A stretch of DNA of 64,000 bases from Argentina anserina (Eukaryota; Streptophyta; Magnoliopsida; Rosales; Rosaceae), in assembly GCF_933775445.1 (NCBI RefSeq), contig NC_065875.1, forward strand, positions 18,413,555 through 18,477,554, in the 5' to 3' direction. The stretch's first letter is position 1, and every line of letters starts with the position of its first letter. The position numbers and the translations under genes are program-made. Below are positions 13,209-25,515 of this stretch, one piece after another. The notes below the pieces were generated by a model. The model ran no database searches and was not told the origin of the DNA. It saw only the letters and a program-made list of their open reading frames with translations.

Positions 13209-13234
13209 CACGTGTACTTGTTTTCAGTATAAAT
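13209..13234 (+). promoter_or_regulatory. G-box and TATA box of the polygalacturonase gene
   Basis: CACGTG at 13209-13214 lies 14 bp before TATAAAT at 13228-13234. The TATA box is about 125 bp upstream of the chosen ATG, which leaves a plausible leader. The call rests on motif and position only. Confidence 0.65.
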
Positions 13235-13358
13235 GTGACTAGCTCTCTGCTAGCTTAGATTCAACTGGTCAGTGCTATCTGGTCCTCTCTCCCTTTTAGT
13301 TAACTCCTCCTTTCTTCTCTGTTTCAGAAACTTGGGAGTACCCCATTCATCTTCTTCC

Positions 13359-16300
13359 ATGGAGCACCGTACTATATTAGTCTTCTGGATTACTGTCAGT
13401 CTTATTTTAGTCCAGAACCCAAGCAATGTACATGGTAGATATCACTACCATAAGAAGACCAGTAAAGGGTCACAAGTACCCCCTACTCCATCTCCGGAAT
13501 CGCCTGAATCTTCAGAGCCAGTAGTATCTCCACCGCCAACTGAAGTTGCTCCTTCTACACCAAGCACTAGTCCCCCGAATGTTCCATCCGACCCTTACCC
13601 CGAGGATCCGGGAAATGACTCCAACGCCACGGATTGTACATTCAACGTCATGTCGTTCGGGGCCGTCGGAGACGGCGATGCTGATGACACCAAGGCGTTT
13701 AGAGATGCTTGGAAAGCGGCGTGTGCAGTTGAAGGCGCTGTCGTTTTGGCTCCTGCTGATTACTGCTTCAAGATCACTTCCACCATTTTTTCCGGTCCTT
13801 GCAAGCCTGGACTAGTATTCCAAGTAAGTTAGAAATTAAATTTTCCTGCTAATTTATTTCTTGTTCTTGATAGTGTTCATAAATAGACTGAATTATGGGA
13901 ATTCAGCAAAGATGGGATGGAAATGCGACAAAATGTGTTTTGTATTTTTGAACAAGATTACAGTGGTAAATCTTTTATATAATCATCTTTAAAATGCACG
14001 TCTTTGAATTTTTGATACCATTTGTGGACATTTAGCTTCCCAAATAATGAGATGTATGATGATACTGTATATGGTTTGATTTCTACAATGAATAATGTTG
14101 GGATCAAAATAAATTATTATTTTAACGAAATTATTATATTATCAATAATTTATTCATTTATTGATAAGTTAATGAATTATTATTTTATAGAGAGTTTTAT
14201 TGTTATTCTAACTGAATTGATGTTAATGGTTTAATATGACTACTATGTCTATTTTTAGCTAGGATTTATATTTACTTTATAAATTTAGTAAAATTTCATG
14301 TCTAAAAGTAACTTAAAATTATAAGTTTAAATTTACTTTCCTTAATTTGTATTATGAATTTTATTCACTATTTATTTTAAATATTTAATTAACTATTCAT
14401 CATTTTAACTGTTTTTTTAATTTTATTAAATTAATTATTACTTTATATATTCGATGTGACCTAAAAGATTTCAAAAAATATATTATTTTATGTATTTAGC
14501 GAGGTTTCTAATAATATACATTAGTTCCGAATTGGGACTATAAAAAATTATTATTTAATCAAAGTTATTAATTTATCGAACACTCATTTATTGAGGTTCA
14601 ATTGTATATCCAACACAATACCGTTTTGGATGTGGGATTACCCATCGACGCTTTTGTATAAATTTCGGTATATGTATTGATGTATATAAATAGTTTGATC
14701 TCGTACTAATTAAAATGCTTCAAATGTGTGATAACAGGTCGATGGGATTTTGATGGCACCCGACGGGCCAAAGGCTTGGCCTAAAGCAGACAGCAATAAA
14801 CAATGGCTTGTGTTTTATCGACTAGACCAAATGACGTTCACTGGAAGTGGAACCATCGAAGGCAATGGCCAAAAATGGTGGGATCTGCCTTGCAAACCTC
14901 ACAGGGTAATAGTTCTACATATTCATCATCTATACCAATTCAATAAGCTCTATTTTGTTTTGATGGGGGAAAAGCTCAGTCACTAAATGCCAAAATCAAC
15001 TACTCTGTTCTTTTCAGGGTCCCGATGGATCCACAGCATCAGGACCATGTGATAGCCCTGCTGTAAGTACTCATATGTATTAGCAAATTCAAGCAGTAAT
15101 TGATAATTGATTTATTGATGGAGTAGCTAGACTGCAAAATAACTGTGTTCGTTTGTCATTGACAGTTGATTCGATTCTTCATGAGCACCAACTTGATGGT
15201 GAAAGGGTTAAGAATCCAAAACAGTCCTATGTTCCACATGAAATTCGACGGCTGCGAAGGAGTTCAGATCGAAAAGCTGTCGATTTCTTCCCCGAAACTT
15301 AGCCCCAACACAGATGGAATCCACATAGAGAACACAAAATCTGTGGGAATTTATGACTCAATGATAAGCAACGGTAAGAGATCGATTTACATATTACTAG
15401 CTTATATTTATCTACATGCAGGATCTGATCAATTTGATCTGAACAGGGGATGACTGCATTTCCATAGGTCCAGGATGTGCCGACGTTGATATAATGGGAG
15501 TCACTTGCGGGCCAAGTCACGGAATTAGGTACAATAGAATTAATAGATTGTGTTCTTGGCTGCTAGACCTACCAATTGAGTCCAAAGCTTCATTTGCATT
15601 CAACTCGTTTTCTTTCCTCAACCTCCAAAAGGGTATATCCATCTTTAACAGTTGGTAGCTAGGGTATTAGTTCAGCTTTTCTTGTATCAAACGTGAACTA
15701 CATGAGCACATCCCCATCGTTGAAATGGTACAAAAGCGCGATTTCAATGAATTGACCATATGACATTATTTATATTAGTTTACGAAATTGAAACAAAATA
15801 AATCTCAACTTATTCGAGGTATTTTATTGTGCATATTTTATTATAAGGAGAATTAAAATGAGCATGAGACAACGCTCTGGCCCTACACATTTCATTAATG
15901 AGTGAGAGAGATCGTTCATGACCTACACTAAGCAATGTCTGTTGATCTATTTCTTGCAGCATTGGGAGCCTTGGTGTCCACAACTCGCAGGCATGTGTTT
16001 CCAACATCACAGTCCGTGATGTTGTCATAAGAGAATCAGATAACGGGCTCCGTATCAAGACATGGCAAGGCGGAACGGGCTGCGTCTCAGGAATACTGTT
16101 CGAAAACATCAACATGGAGAATGTGCTGAACTGCTTGCTCGTCGATCAGTACTACTGCACCTCCAAGGGTTGCCTGAACCAAACCTCGGCCGTGCACGTC
16201 ACCGACGTGGTGTATCGAACGATCAAGGGTACTTATGATGTGAGGAAGCCTCCAATTCACTTTGCTTGTAGTGACACTGTGGCTTGCACCAACATTACAC

Positions 16301-16461
16301 TCTCAGAAGTTGAGCTTTACCCGTATGAAGGTCAGCTAATGGATGATCCATTTTGTTGGAATGCTTATGGGATTCAAGAGACTCCAACTATTCCCCCTAT
16401 TGAGTGTTTACAAGATGGTCAGCCTGAGGCTTTGGCAGAGGTGCCTCAGTATACTTGCTAG
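13359..16461 (+). CDS. Polygalacturonase (glycoside hydrolase 28), At1g48100-like
   Basis: Six exons: 13359-13823, 14738-14905, 15018-15062, 15166-15373, 15447-15528 and 15960-16461, giving 489 residues with all phases consistent. The enzyme family hydrolyses alpha-1,4-galacturonan in cell-wall pectin. The four family motifs are present: NTDG (274-277), GDDC (296-299), SHGIS (319-323, with Ser where GHGIS is usual) and RIK (354-356). The three catalytic aspartates (276, 297, 298) are intact, so the protein is probably active. Residues 1-28 form a hydrophobic signal peptide. A Pro/Ser-rich linker of about 60 residues then precedes the beta-helix, which starts near [14 protein letters not shown]. 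The ATG at 13359 is the first in-frame methionine. Cysteine pairs toward the C-terminus fit a secreted wall protein. The first intron is 0.9 kb and very AT-rich. Confidence 0.95.
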
Positions 16462-17490
16462 GATATGAGTTAATTAGCTAGCTAGTAATAATATGATTTA
16501 CTTTGGATTGGTTTGGTATAGTAGAAATATTATTACTGTATAGAGCCAATTAGCTAGAGCCATTGTGATCTGTTACATGGGTAATGGATCTTGATTATTA
16601 CTTAGGCTCCATCCCTATTTGGGGCTTCCCCATATTGTGTGATGCGATTTACGAATTAAAAACAACCCTTTACAATATTGTAATGTTATGTAAGGAATAA
16701 AAGTCATATTCTCGTACAAAATAATTGATGGTGTCTCTGTTTATATCCAAGGGTGTCGCTATATGAACTGATATAGACCATGATCCAACAATGATAAAAC
16801 AGACCAGTGATCAAAATTTACTTGTCTTTTGAATCTATTAGCTTCGATTCTAATCTCTATGCTTGATAATGAAATGCGCCTAATTCACTCGTTCTATCAT
16901 TTTCCATTAGCTGACTGCTTCTTCATTTACATCTCTTCCATCCTCCAATATCTCCTCAAGTCGGATACAACAAAGTTCAATGTGCTCAATTGACACCAAA
17001 AATAAAAAAAACTACCAAACAAAACAAAGTTGGAAGGTGACTTTCAAGTACATATATGATACATCAATGCAAAGTTTTATGTAACATTCTACTGATTTTG
17101 TAACATCTTTATTGATAAATCAAATGGTGGCTTGAAGTAATATTAGTCACTAGTATCACACATTAGTGACATCACTCATTTATTACATGTGCACGATGTG
17201 TAAATACACGATCCACTATACGTCCCAAGAGTTTTTACAACAAAAAAGGAGAGGTGTATATCCTGACAGAACGACATGTCGTGTTGAGTTAGTTATGGCA
17301 CAGTATTAAAGGCATTTCTGGAACCGAAAACATCAGACCGAACCAGATACCAAGTCACTCGCCAGCCGCCACCATTGACTTCGATTCGATTCGGTGACCT
17401 CACTTCCCTCTCACTCATTCAATTGTCTCTAAATTTCAATCCCCAATTCGTCTCCGTACCACTTCTTGTACCCTGAAGCTGTTCGACGAA
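16462..17490. other. 3' flank of polygalacturonase and upstream region of the LYR gene
   Basis: The sequence is AT-rich with a likely polyadenylation region for the polygalacturonase near 16650-16700 ('aataaaagt' at 16697). From about 17250 it becomes the 5' region of the LYR-motif gene, with C-rich leader-like sequence at 17340-17470. No further gene was seen. Confidence 0.6.
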
Positions 17491-17514
17491 ATGCCTCTGT
17501 CAAAATCGCGCTAA
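17491..17514 (+). other. Short upstream ORF before the LYR-motif gene
   Basis: ATG at 17491 opens a seven-residue frame (MPLSKSR) closed by TAA at 17512-17514, 45 bases before the chosen start codon. If the transcript begins upstream of it, this uORF could lower translation. A 'tttgtgtttcag' at 17529-17540 looks like an intron acceptor, so part of this leader might be spliced out. Confidence 0.4.
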
Positions 17515-17558
17515 TTCTGATCGCCATTTTTGTGTTTCAGCAAACTACCCAAGCAAGT

Positions 17559-18766
17559 ATGCCGTCTCTGCAAACCGCCCTGCCTCCTGAGCTTGCTAAC
17601 AATGCCATCAGAGTCAGTTTTACTTCCCTCATCCTTCAAAGTAATATCAATCATTTGGAAGCTTCTGATTGAGTTTCATTGTCTTTGGTTGCTTGTAGCT
17701 TTACCGTGAGTGTATTCGAAGAGCCAAGTATGTCGGTCATCGGGTACCAATACTTTGTCCCCTCTCTCTTGAGCTCTTTTATTTGTTGTTGTGTTCGAAT
17801 AGAGATTTAGCTGATTTAGAACTAGAAGAACATGATAGACTTGTTGCTGGTTTTTTGGTTAATCTTGGAACTGTATGACATATCTTCTATCATATGTTTG
17901 TGGGTAATTCGGCATTGTCGTGCTTCTACAGCAGTTCATGTTTTTATTACTCGAATAGTCGAATTACTAACCTAGATACTAGAACAAGAAATGTACTGCC
18001 TTATGTTGTGAGTTGTGAAAGTGTGAACCAAGACTAAAGCCCCAAAACACTATATCCTAGGCAACATTGTTATCCTTGAGTAGCTTGTTTATGAAGTAGG
18101 ACTTGGTTGTTTGATAAGTATATTTGACAAGTAGGGAGAGATGGCACTGTCTACTTTCATTTGTTAGAGAGCTTTGTCTTGCTTGACTTTGTTTCGTGAT
18201 GTCTCATGATAATAGGAAAACTGATCTAGTGAGTTTTGATGAAACAAATACGGAATAAGTTGACATATCATATGGTAACTTTTGGAGAAGGATATGATTT
18301 TGGGGTTTTGTTCTGTAATGCAGCAACACAATACAGAACTTGTTGTTGATATGGTGCGGCAGCAGTTCAAGAAAAATATGCATGAGACTGATCCCGATAA
18401 GATTCAAAAGTGCAAGGATGAGTAAGTATCTAGCGGTTCTGTGAGTTTAGTAGACAATGGTGTCATTGTGCTTTCTATTATGCCTCAATGCGTTAATATT
18501 TGATCGGTGTCTCTTGCCCTTTCTGCATTTCCTTAGGTCCAAACATCCTTCATGATTTATAACTTAACCTGAAAACTATTGGATGACTCTAGTTTATAAA
18601 TACGCAAAATATTTGTATGCAGGCATACAGACCTCAATCTGCTTTCACGGAACCTGCATATTCTTTATACTAATATGCCTTGTTTTTCAGTGCTGCAAGG
18701 GGACTTATAAATCACATACTTTTCGAGTCAGAGAAGATGTCTGGCCGTAAATTCAGCAAGACCTAG
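17559..18766 (+). CDS. Small LYR-motif (complex 1 LYR-like, LYRM9-type) protein
   Basis: Four exons: 17559-17612, 17699-17743, 18324-18421 and 18691-18766, giving 90 residues. All splice sites are GT-AG and in phase. The second exon opens exactly with the hallmark LYR tripeptide (LYRECIRRAKYV), followed by basic and hydrophobic helix residues (VVDMVRQQFKKNM) and a C-terminal GLINHILFESEKMSG segment. LYR proteins are small mitochondrial matrix factors that bind acyl carrier protein and assist respiratory-complex or Fe-S cluster assembly. The exact partner of this member cannot be told from sequence. Length and motif position match the LYRM9-like plant proteins. The start is the first ATG in frame, and a short uORF lies upstream. 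A CT microsatellite sits in the 3' UTR. Confidence 0.88.
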
Positions 18767-18780
18767 AGCTGATTTCAATT

Positions 18781-18807
18781 CCTCTCTCTCTCTCTCTCTC
18801 TCTCTCT
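18781..18807. repeat. (CT)n microsatellite in the LYR gene 3' UTR
   Basis: About thirteen uninterrupted CT dinucleotides begin 15 bases after the TAG stop codon. It is probably transcribed and length-variable. Confidence 0.95.
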
Positions 18808-19971
18808 GAGATTTCAGTTTTGTTGTATTGGGATAAGACTGGCAGTAAAATAAATGATAAATTGATAACAATGTAAGCTTCAATGCTCTAAATCCCTCTA
18901 ATCCTTCTTTATCATGAATGTTTAATTCCATGGAATTGTGAGGTTGTCAAATGAAGCAAACACCAAACCTTCGCATGTCGAACTTGAGGTGTTCTACATT
19001 GCTCTGGAGTACTGAAGCTCTGGAGTTGGAAGCTGTTTTTAGCTCGTTGTGTTGAACATAACTGCACATCAACAGCGACTAATGCAACAGCTCCCGCTAT
19101 AGAACTTTCATTGAGGTTCCAAGCCAAATGCACCACTGCCATTTCCCTTCAATTTAAGACTTGGGACCCTTTACCTTTCTTGTTTCCAACTTCCAAGCAT
19201 ACCTATTCCCAACCACATTATCAAGCTCTAGGTCAGCAACAATCACCCTCCTATTGTGAGCTCCCAGTCTGCAGAAAATCCCATTAATGAGCTCCAGAAC
19301 ATTTTTTCTCCTCCCATCTCTCTTTGGTGCAGCTTCTGTTCTTTCTGTTACAGTGCGTGCAGAGACAATCTTCTGCTCCTTGGATTACATTGCGAAGAGT
19401 TGGTTTCTTGGGATGTTGCTGATCGACCCGTACTTTCACCAAATCATCAAATTGTTTACGTGTTGAGTCTCATACAACTTGCTTTCGGAAGGTGGCACCA
19501 AACTACGTGAATTGAAAGGCTCCTAGACTTCTATTATGAGGATGATTTTTGAACCACTTTCCCTATTTTGGCAATTTTTCAGATGAGCATTTCCACTCTC
19601 AATCTTGTTGTGAAATATTAAACTCGGCCAATGATTTGTTTGGATATCAATATGAGATTGAATAAGCCGTCGTTTGCTACTTTATATTTCACTGACGATA
19701 CAATGCAGGGAAATAATGCAGGGATATATTCATATATATTGCTCAATCCATCATTAGTTAGGAAATCATTGGCATACTTGTAGGAAAAGAGGTACAGATT
19801 GATAAAAATAAAAGAATGCTGGTGAACGTTTCATTCATTGTCTCGATTACATAAGATATGCCAAAATTTGGATAATCTCATGGAAGTGATGGAACCATAT
19901 ATAGTGCTGATTAAAAGATCAATAATCTCATGATTCTACCCAGACTGACTGAATAAACATATATTCCATGG
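18808..19971. other. Intergenic, no gene recognised
   Basis: Open frames of 60-85 codons occur on both strands (for example 18912-19142 minus, 19256-19510 plus). None shows a family motif or a sensible start, and they overlap one another. I treat the stretch as the shared 3' region of the LYR and MATH genes. Confidence 0.55.
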
Positions 19972-20940
19972 CTAGCGGCGCGTAGATATCATTGGCATAG
20001 AAAGTTCTCTAATAGTGATTTCGACCTCAATTATACAACTACCATCCTTTGAAAACCTTGCGATTTCTTCTCGTTTAATCATATTATCCTTGCCCCGATA
20101 AGACCGGAGATAGAGCCAGGCATCAGTATTACCATTAAAAGAACAATGGTTGCCATGGATTTGATCCACAATGCGTAGAGTATATTCCGCTCGTATTTTC
20201 GATCCAGGAGGAAGCTCATGTGGATTATCCAAACGAAGAAAAAGAAAATAATGACCATCTTTTCCAGCAGCGGGATATTTCTTGGAATAGAGCACCAGTC
20301 TCCACGCACAATATTTCTGATTGTCACAAGTGAATGGTGATGAAGTATAATGTTCAAACTTTGAAAACTTGGCAACCTTCCAAACATACTTGAACATAGC
20401 AGTACTGTTGAGATTCGTGAATAAACACTCTCCTTTGGTTTTTCTCGTCGTTTTAGCAGAAACCAAGACCTCTGCTCCAAACTCACAGGCGTCATCAAGG
20501 AGATAACCATTCGATGCATCACGAAAATCTTCAAGAGGGATGAATCGATCAAAACCAGCCAGACCACCAACAATGGTCCGATAAATACAGTAAGTTTTCT
20601 TCTTCTTATTGGAATGTTCTAGAACCATGTAGGTCTCTTTGCCCTTGAGCTGATTAAGAAGAAATAACTTGTAGTCAATTGTTACAATCTTGCGGGGTTT
20701 TATCGCTTTTTCTCCACCCATTTCCAAGTAGAGAGAGATGTGATCTTTCACATCACGGTTCTTGTTTCCGTTGGGGAAGAGCACTAGTTTCCACTTGTAT
20801 CCCCCGGCCTCAAACTCGTTCGATTCATACTTTTCCTTTGATTTTAGACTTGAGAACGAGTTTATGCTCAGTTTGTAGTGTTTTTTCTTCCGAACTGATC
20901 TTTGGACTAAGCCATTGTGGTCAATGTCAAGAGCATCCAT
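19972..20940 (-). CDS. Intronless protein with two MATH (TRAF-like) domains
   Basis: A single open frame of 322 residues. Two MATH repeats are visible. The first begins near residue 20 (HYKLSINSFSSL..., with FEAGGYKWKLVLFPNGN and the ISLYLEMG strand). The second begins near residue 185 (YVWKVAKFSKF..., with CAWRLVLYSKKYP and the HYFLFLRLDN strand). The K/R-W-(K/R)-L-V-L-(F/Y) signature is present in both. No BTB, protease or RING domain follows, so this is a MATH-only protein of the class greatly expanded in plants. MATH folds bind short peptides, often acting as adaptors for ubiquitin ligases or proteases; the partner here is unknown. The N-terminus carries a basic RKKKHY patch. A TATA box lies about 60 bp upstream of the ATG. 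Confidence 0.9.
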   Translation of the reverse strand: MDALDIDHNGLVQRSVRKKKHYKLSINSFSSLKSKEKYESNEFEAGGYKWKLVLFPNGNKNRDVKDHISLYLEMGGEKAIKPRKIVTIDYKLFLLNQLKGKETYMVLEHSNKKKKTYCIYRTIVGGLAGFDRFIPLEDFRDASNGYLLDDACEFGAEVLVSAKTTRKTKGECLFTNLNSTAMFKYVWKVAKFSKFEHYTSSPFTCDNQKYCAWRLVLYSKKYPAAGKDGHYFLFLRLDNPHELPPGSKIRAEYTLRIVDQIHGNHCSFNGNTDAWLYLRSYRGKDNMIKREEIARFSKDGSCIIEVEITIRELSMPMISTRR

Positions 20941-20999
20941 GACGTTAAGGTCGATTGATGATTGAATGAATGAATCAATGAAGTATGAAGAATGATGGA

Positions 21000-21005
21000 T
21001 ATATA
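21000..21005 (-). promoter_or_regulatory. TATA box of the MATH gene
   Basis: TATATA on the minus strand lies 60 bp before the ATG at 20940. The spacing suits a short leader. Confidence 0.55.
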
Positions 21006-21727
21006 GTGACCAACCTCAATATATTTCTACTATTCGGACTAGGAAACTAAAACTAAAGAGGAGTCAAATTGGTAACGGAGAGGTACGTACACTTTGCAAA
21101 AAAAAAAAATCCTAATCAAACAAAAAAACAGGATGCTAAGACTATCAAACAGTCGCAATATCACTCTAAATTTGTAGTGTACCTGCATTTCTATAAGCTC
21201 CTATAAGCTCCCATGTCCACAATAAGGACTCTTTTGCTGCAATTCTTGTCATCGAGCTCGTGACTGTTTCCTGAAAGAAGAGTCATGTAATCCTCTGGGT
21301 GCTGATTATCTAAGCTGCATCTAGATGTGTATCTCGTGATTCTGGGTGCATTTCAGTAGTGTGTGTCTGGATTAGACACCACTCTGGAACTTGACAATTG
21401 ACATGCCAATTGCCAAACCCATGTACAAAACCATCAGTCGCAGATAGAATAAAAATAATGTGGGTAAAATTTCTTCATATTTGATATGTTATTGATAGAA
21501 CTGAGGTTTATAGACTCGCAATTACAAACTCCTACCTTTAACATATATTACAAATGCAAATTAATTACGAAAAATAATGACCCACATCAAACTTAAGATA
21601 TGTGAAGGCAGGGGAAAAGCCAATGCAGACTTCCTGCATGATCACAAAACTACCCCAACACTCCTTTAGTAATCTGACTATAAGTTGCAAACAACAGTTG
21701 CTATTTATATCTTCTGAGTTCTAAGGT

Positions 21728-24700
21728 TTACCCATGCTTCCCTAAATTAGATGGTTTTGTCTGTCCACTTCTTTGGCTAAACTCCACCTTTCCACCATTC
21801 CGAGGAATTTGCCCAACTCTCAGCTCACTTAGATTAGGACTGCATATCTTATCCGAGAACAATGGGCTCTGTATACATGTGAATTCCTTGGATGGTGTTG
21901 CAGTTGAGCTTGTAACTCTAGGACTACACACATGCCTGATCTCACCCCTACTTCTAGTCATTACCCCATCTAAGATTTCTCCATCGTCTTTGAATGATGC
22001 TGCCCTGCTCATCTCCCGTTCCTGAAGTGACAACGCAGTATACAAGATAACATGAGTTGCTAAGTAACCCTTTTATATGTTTATACCAAAAGCCACTGGC
22101 ATTATGTTTTACACACAAAAAAATCTTTTGGTTGTTTTTAGAGAAAAGAAATGTAATCCAGAAATATCACAAGTCCTGGTTAAGTACATACTGTCTGAAA
22201 AGGCCTTTATTGATATTCTGATAAACCAAATTGTTTTCCTCAAAGCTAATATACAAACAGATTGCATTGCTAATATGTGAAGACCGGATAAGTAAGAGAA
22301 GTAAAAGCAAATCAGACTGGTAACTTACTGGTACAAGGTTGAATAGCACAGCAGGTGCCTCTTCATACTCTGAGGCATCTAAATCTTGAAGGAATGCCCC
22401 TTTGAAGAACTTTGGCAATATATACTGTCTAACAGGAACCAAGAGCATGATCATTAATGGGAAGAGAACCCCAGCAGTAGGAATCCAAGTAATTCCAAAG
22501 CACACAAGCAAGTACGCAGTTTGGAAAACTGTAAATGCTGCAATCGTCTTGAATGGTACTGTTTCCACAAAAGTGGCATGGTATTCCTCAAGGACTCTGA
22601 ACAAGAATTGAATGTAATTTAGTTAAGTTTTGTTTATGAAGTAACAAAATGGAGAATATAATATCAATATAAAGTCAAAAGATTACTTGTATCTTCTACT
22701 TGGAGCCGTGAAGAGCAAAAGAATCCTCTCCCAAAACTGATTGCCCGGTAAGCTTTCAACCGCCATGAAGGCAAAATAACCCCAGAGTACTGAAGTTGGG
22801 ATCTTTTTAAGAATAGGCATGGCTCCAACACATCCTCCTACAATTATAGCTTGAAGCAAGTTGCTGAGACGCTGCTCTTTCACCTCAACAGGTAATAAAT
22901 CATCTATCTCTTTCTCGACATCAAATACTGTCTCATCAACTGGAGCATCCACGTTTCCCATGCTTGAAGCCATTTGAATAGTCGAATCCTTTAATTCCTT
23001 TAGCCCCTGTAGTCATTTAAGTAAAAGAAATGTTTGACAATGATACGAACAAATTATGAAGAAAGTAGTGATAGCATATCAAGTCATTATACCTGAGCTG
23101 AAGATTCCTGATTTATCAGTGGGGTTTGCATCTGTTGATATGCTTCTTGCATGCCTCCATATACTTGACCCAAGCTTGCATTATTTTTCATACATCTCTT
23201 TGCTGCTGCTACAAGTTGATTGCGAAGTAACTGCAGCAGAAGCAAATATTGCATTTAAAGTCAATATGAACGTCATAGCAAGAGCGAATGAGTTGGAATC
23301 TCTCAATATGTGCATCTCCATATTCTCAACACTTCTAAGATTTTAAACTGTTGTGATTGAAGAGAAACTGAGATGGTATTAAACTTATCATCTCTGATTA
23401 CAACCCAGAGATCTGTTGGTTGACTCCTCAACCCATTTTAACAGAACTGATAGGAAAGCATAGGAAATTGAAGCAAAGAAGACTGTTAAATATATGTGAT
23501 ATACCTACCTGATGCTTCAATGTGGCCAAACTTCTAGTATGCATTGGAGATTGTGGTATGACACCATTTGCTGGAGGTACACCTATCAGACCACATATTA
23601 TGACCTGTCATGTAGCGAAAACCTCTCAGTCTCAGACCAAATGGGATAACAAGTGCAATTTGTTTTGCGTCCAGAACTTCTAGAAAGGAGGAAAGAGTAA
23701 CAGTTGGGAATGACATTGAGAAGGGGATTTGCTTACCATGAATCCCAAGAGAAGAAGATCATAATGGAAAGAAGGTGGCTTTCTCAAATTAAATTCTTTC
23801 TGCTGAGCCAGTTGAGAAGCTACACTGTGGTCAAAATAGTATAGCACCGCAATCATTGTTGCTGGAATGAACGCTCCAATTATATAAAGCACTGGCACAT
23901 TTAGCATGTCCTGTAACGTTAATGAAAACCATTAGTACCTCATTTTTCAAGTTGAAACAACTAAAAGAAGACACAAAAGTCATGTAGCAATGCCTTGATG
24001 ACAGTCCAATTCTCATAAGCTCCTGGTGACCATGGATTTGGACTGAAGAGACGCCTTGGAATTTCTCTTGGGACACTTCCACTTCCAGCTGGTATATAGG
24101 AAATGGCTGACCAGATCAATACCATGAGTGGCACACCATAATCTGCTATAAAACCTCGTAGTGACCCTGTGAGAAAGGAAAATTTAATTGGATTATGCCC
24201 TTGTAGCATATCGAAGCTGATACTTATACAATCATGTGGTATAAGTGTATAACTCTCAAGTTACACAGACTTACCAGAGCCATATAGCCAAGACCTTGCT
24301 TTTCTGCTTTTCAACGAAGTGAGTAGAAGACCAAAGGACAGGACCAAAGCAAACATCCCATTTGCAAATCTCCACGAAGGTTGAAACTGAATTGAATTTG
24401 GGTTTTCTCTTTTAGGTATGCGAAACTCCTCAACAAGTCCCTGTGAAACACAATGCAGAACTATAACCACAAGTCTAAAATAGATTTGGATATAAGCCAT
24501 CAGTGATGGAACAACCAACTGTAAAGAACCGGCATACAAGCATGCAAATATCATTTATCCAGAAAATGCATGGATAGAAATCAAAGGATGCCTTACTTTG
24601 ATAGCTTCCTGCATGAAGAGCATTGCAATAAGAAGGCCAAATAACTCTCCCGCAAGACGAGTGAATCTGTTTATAATGGAGCAAGCCCCTAATATAGCCA

Positions 24701-25515
24701 GCAGGAACAATAATATTGCCGTCCACATGCATACCCTGCACACATATAAATAGGCACAAGGTTGAAAAAGTTGACAAAAGAAGAATGATCATATAATCGA
24801 GAAATCTTAACAGCAGACATCACTGAATCAATCCATTTGTTAACATAAAGGGAGAAGATGATACCATGCAGTCCATGCTAAGAAGAGGTCTGATCCCAAC
24901 TCCGGCCTATTCTTAGCAAAGTTAAACATGAATGTGTACATAATGACAGTTGGCTCTGCAACTCCAAGAATCAACAAAGGCTGACCCCCAAGTATTGAGT
25001 GTATAACTCCACATAAAGCCGTAGATGATAATGTTTGAACTGCTGTTAGAACCCCCTCTGTCAACAGAAGAAATATTGTTCAATCAAAAGTAGAAATGCT
25101 AATGCATAGTTTAAAACATAGACACTTGTCTTATAAGCCATTAAATAGCACCATATTCAAATCGAAATGATAGCCATAAGACTCTAAGCTATACTAAAGT
25201 ACCAAAATATTACCCGTCTCTCTTTCTAATTGTTCTCCAAATGAAATAACTGGAATAGCAGAAGCGAAAAATATGTACGTAGTGGGAGCCAAAATCCTAA
25301 GACAATTAAAAGGAAGTTGCCAAGTTAGAGTAATGCTGAAACCAAAATCTAGCAACAGTCACAGTTATATACGATAAGCAGACTGTAATAAGCCACTAAG
25401 CAAACTATAACCTGAAGCCTGCCCGGAAACCACCAGTCCAGTCTTGCTTGTAACAGCTCAACCTCCCTTGAAGATCATTCCTGATTCCCCGGAATGGTAC
25501 AAAAGTCTCTTCCAT
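21728..25515 (-). CDS. BOR: Boron exporter, BOR1/BOR2 type (SLC4-like borate transporter)
   Basis: Twelve exons: 25515-25412, 25296-25214, 25057-24865, 24735-24597, 24440-24275, 24166-23994, 23910-23737, 23604-23509, 23230-23093, 23006-22687, 22596-22329 and 22021-21728. They code 715 residues, the usual size of the family. The start [11 protein letters not shown] and the segments [41 protein letters not shown] and [20 protein letters not shown] are family hallmarks. BOR proteins export borate across the plasma membrane toward the xylem. The loop exon carries VYGGM and AYQQM (Tyr 400 and 407), YxxPhi sorting motifs that match those guiding polar placement and endocytosis of Arabidopsis BOR1. 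The C-terminal tail has [10 protein letters not shown] followed by a Ser/Arg-rich end. The donor of exon 6 reads AAG|GCATTG, so this intron seems to be GC-AG. BOR1 and BOR2 orthology cannot be separated by eye. Confidence 0.95.

Noticed and set aside
19256..19510. 84-codon plus-strand frame and an overlapping minus frame at 18912-19142
   Set aside because: No motif; both lie in the convergent 3' region between the LYR and MATH genes.
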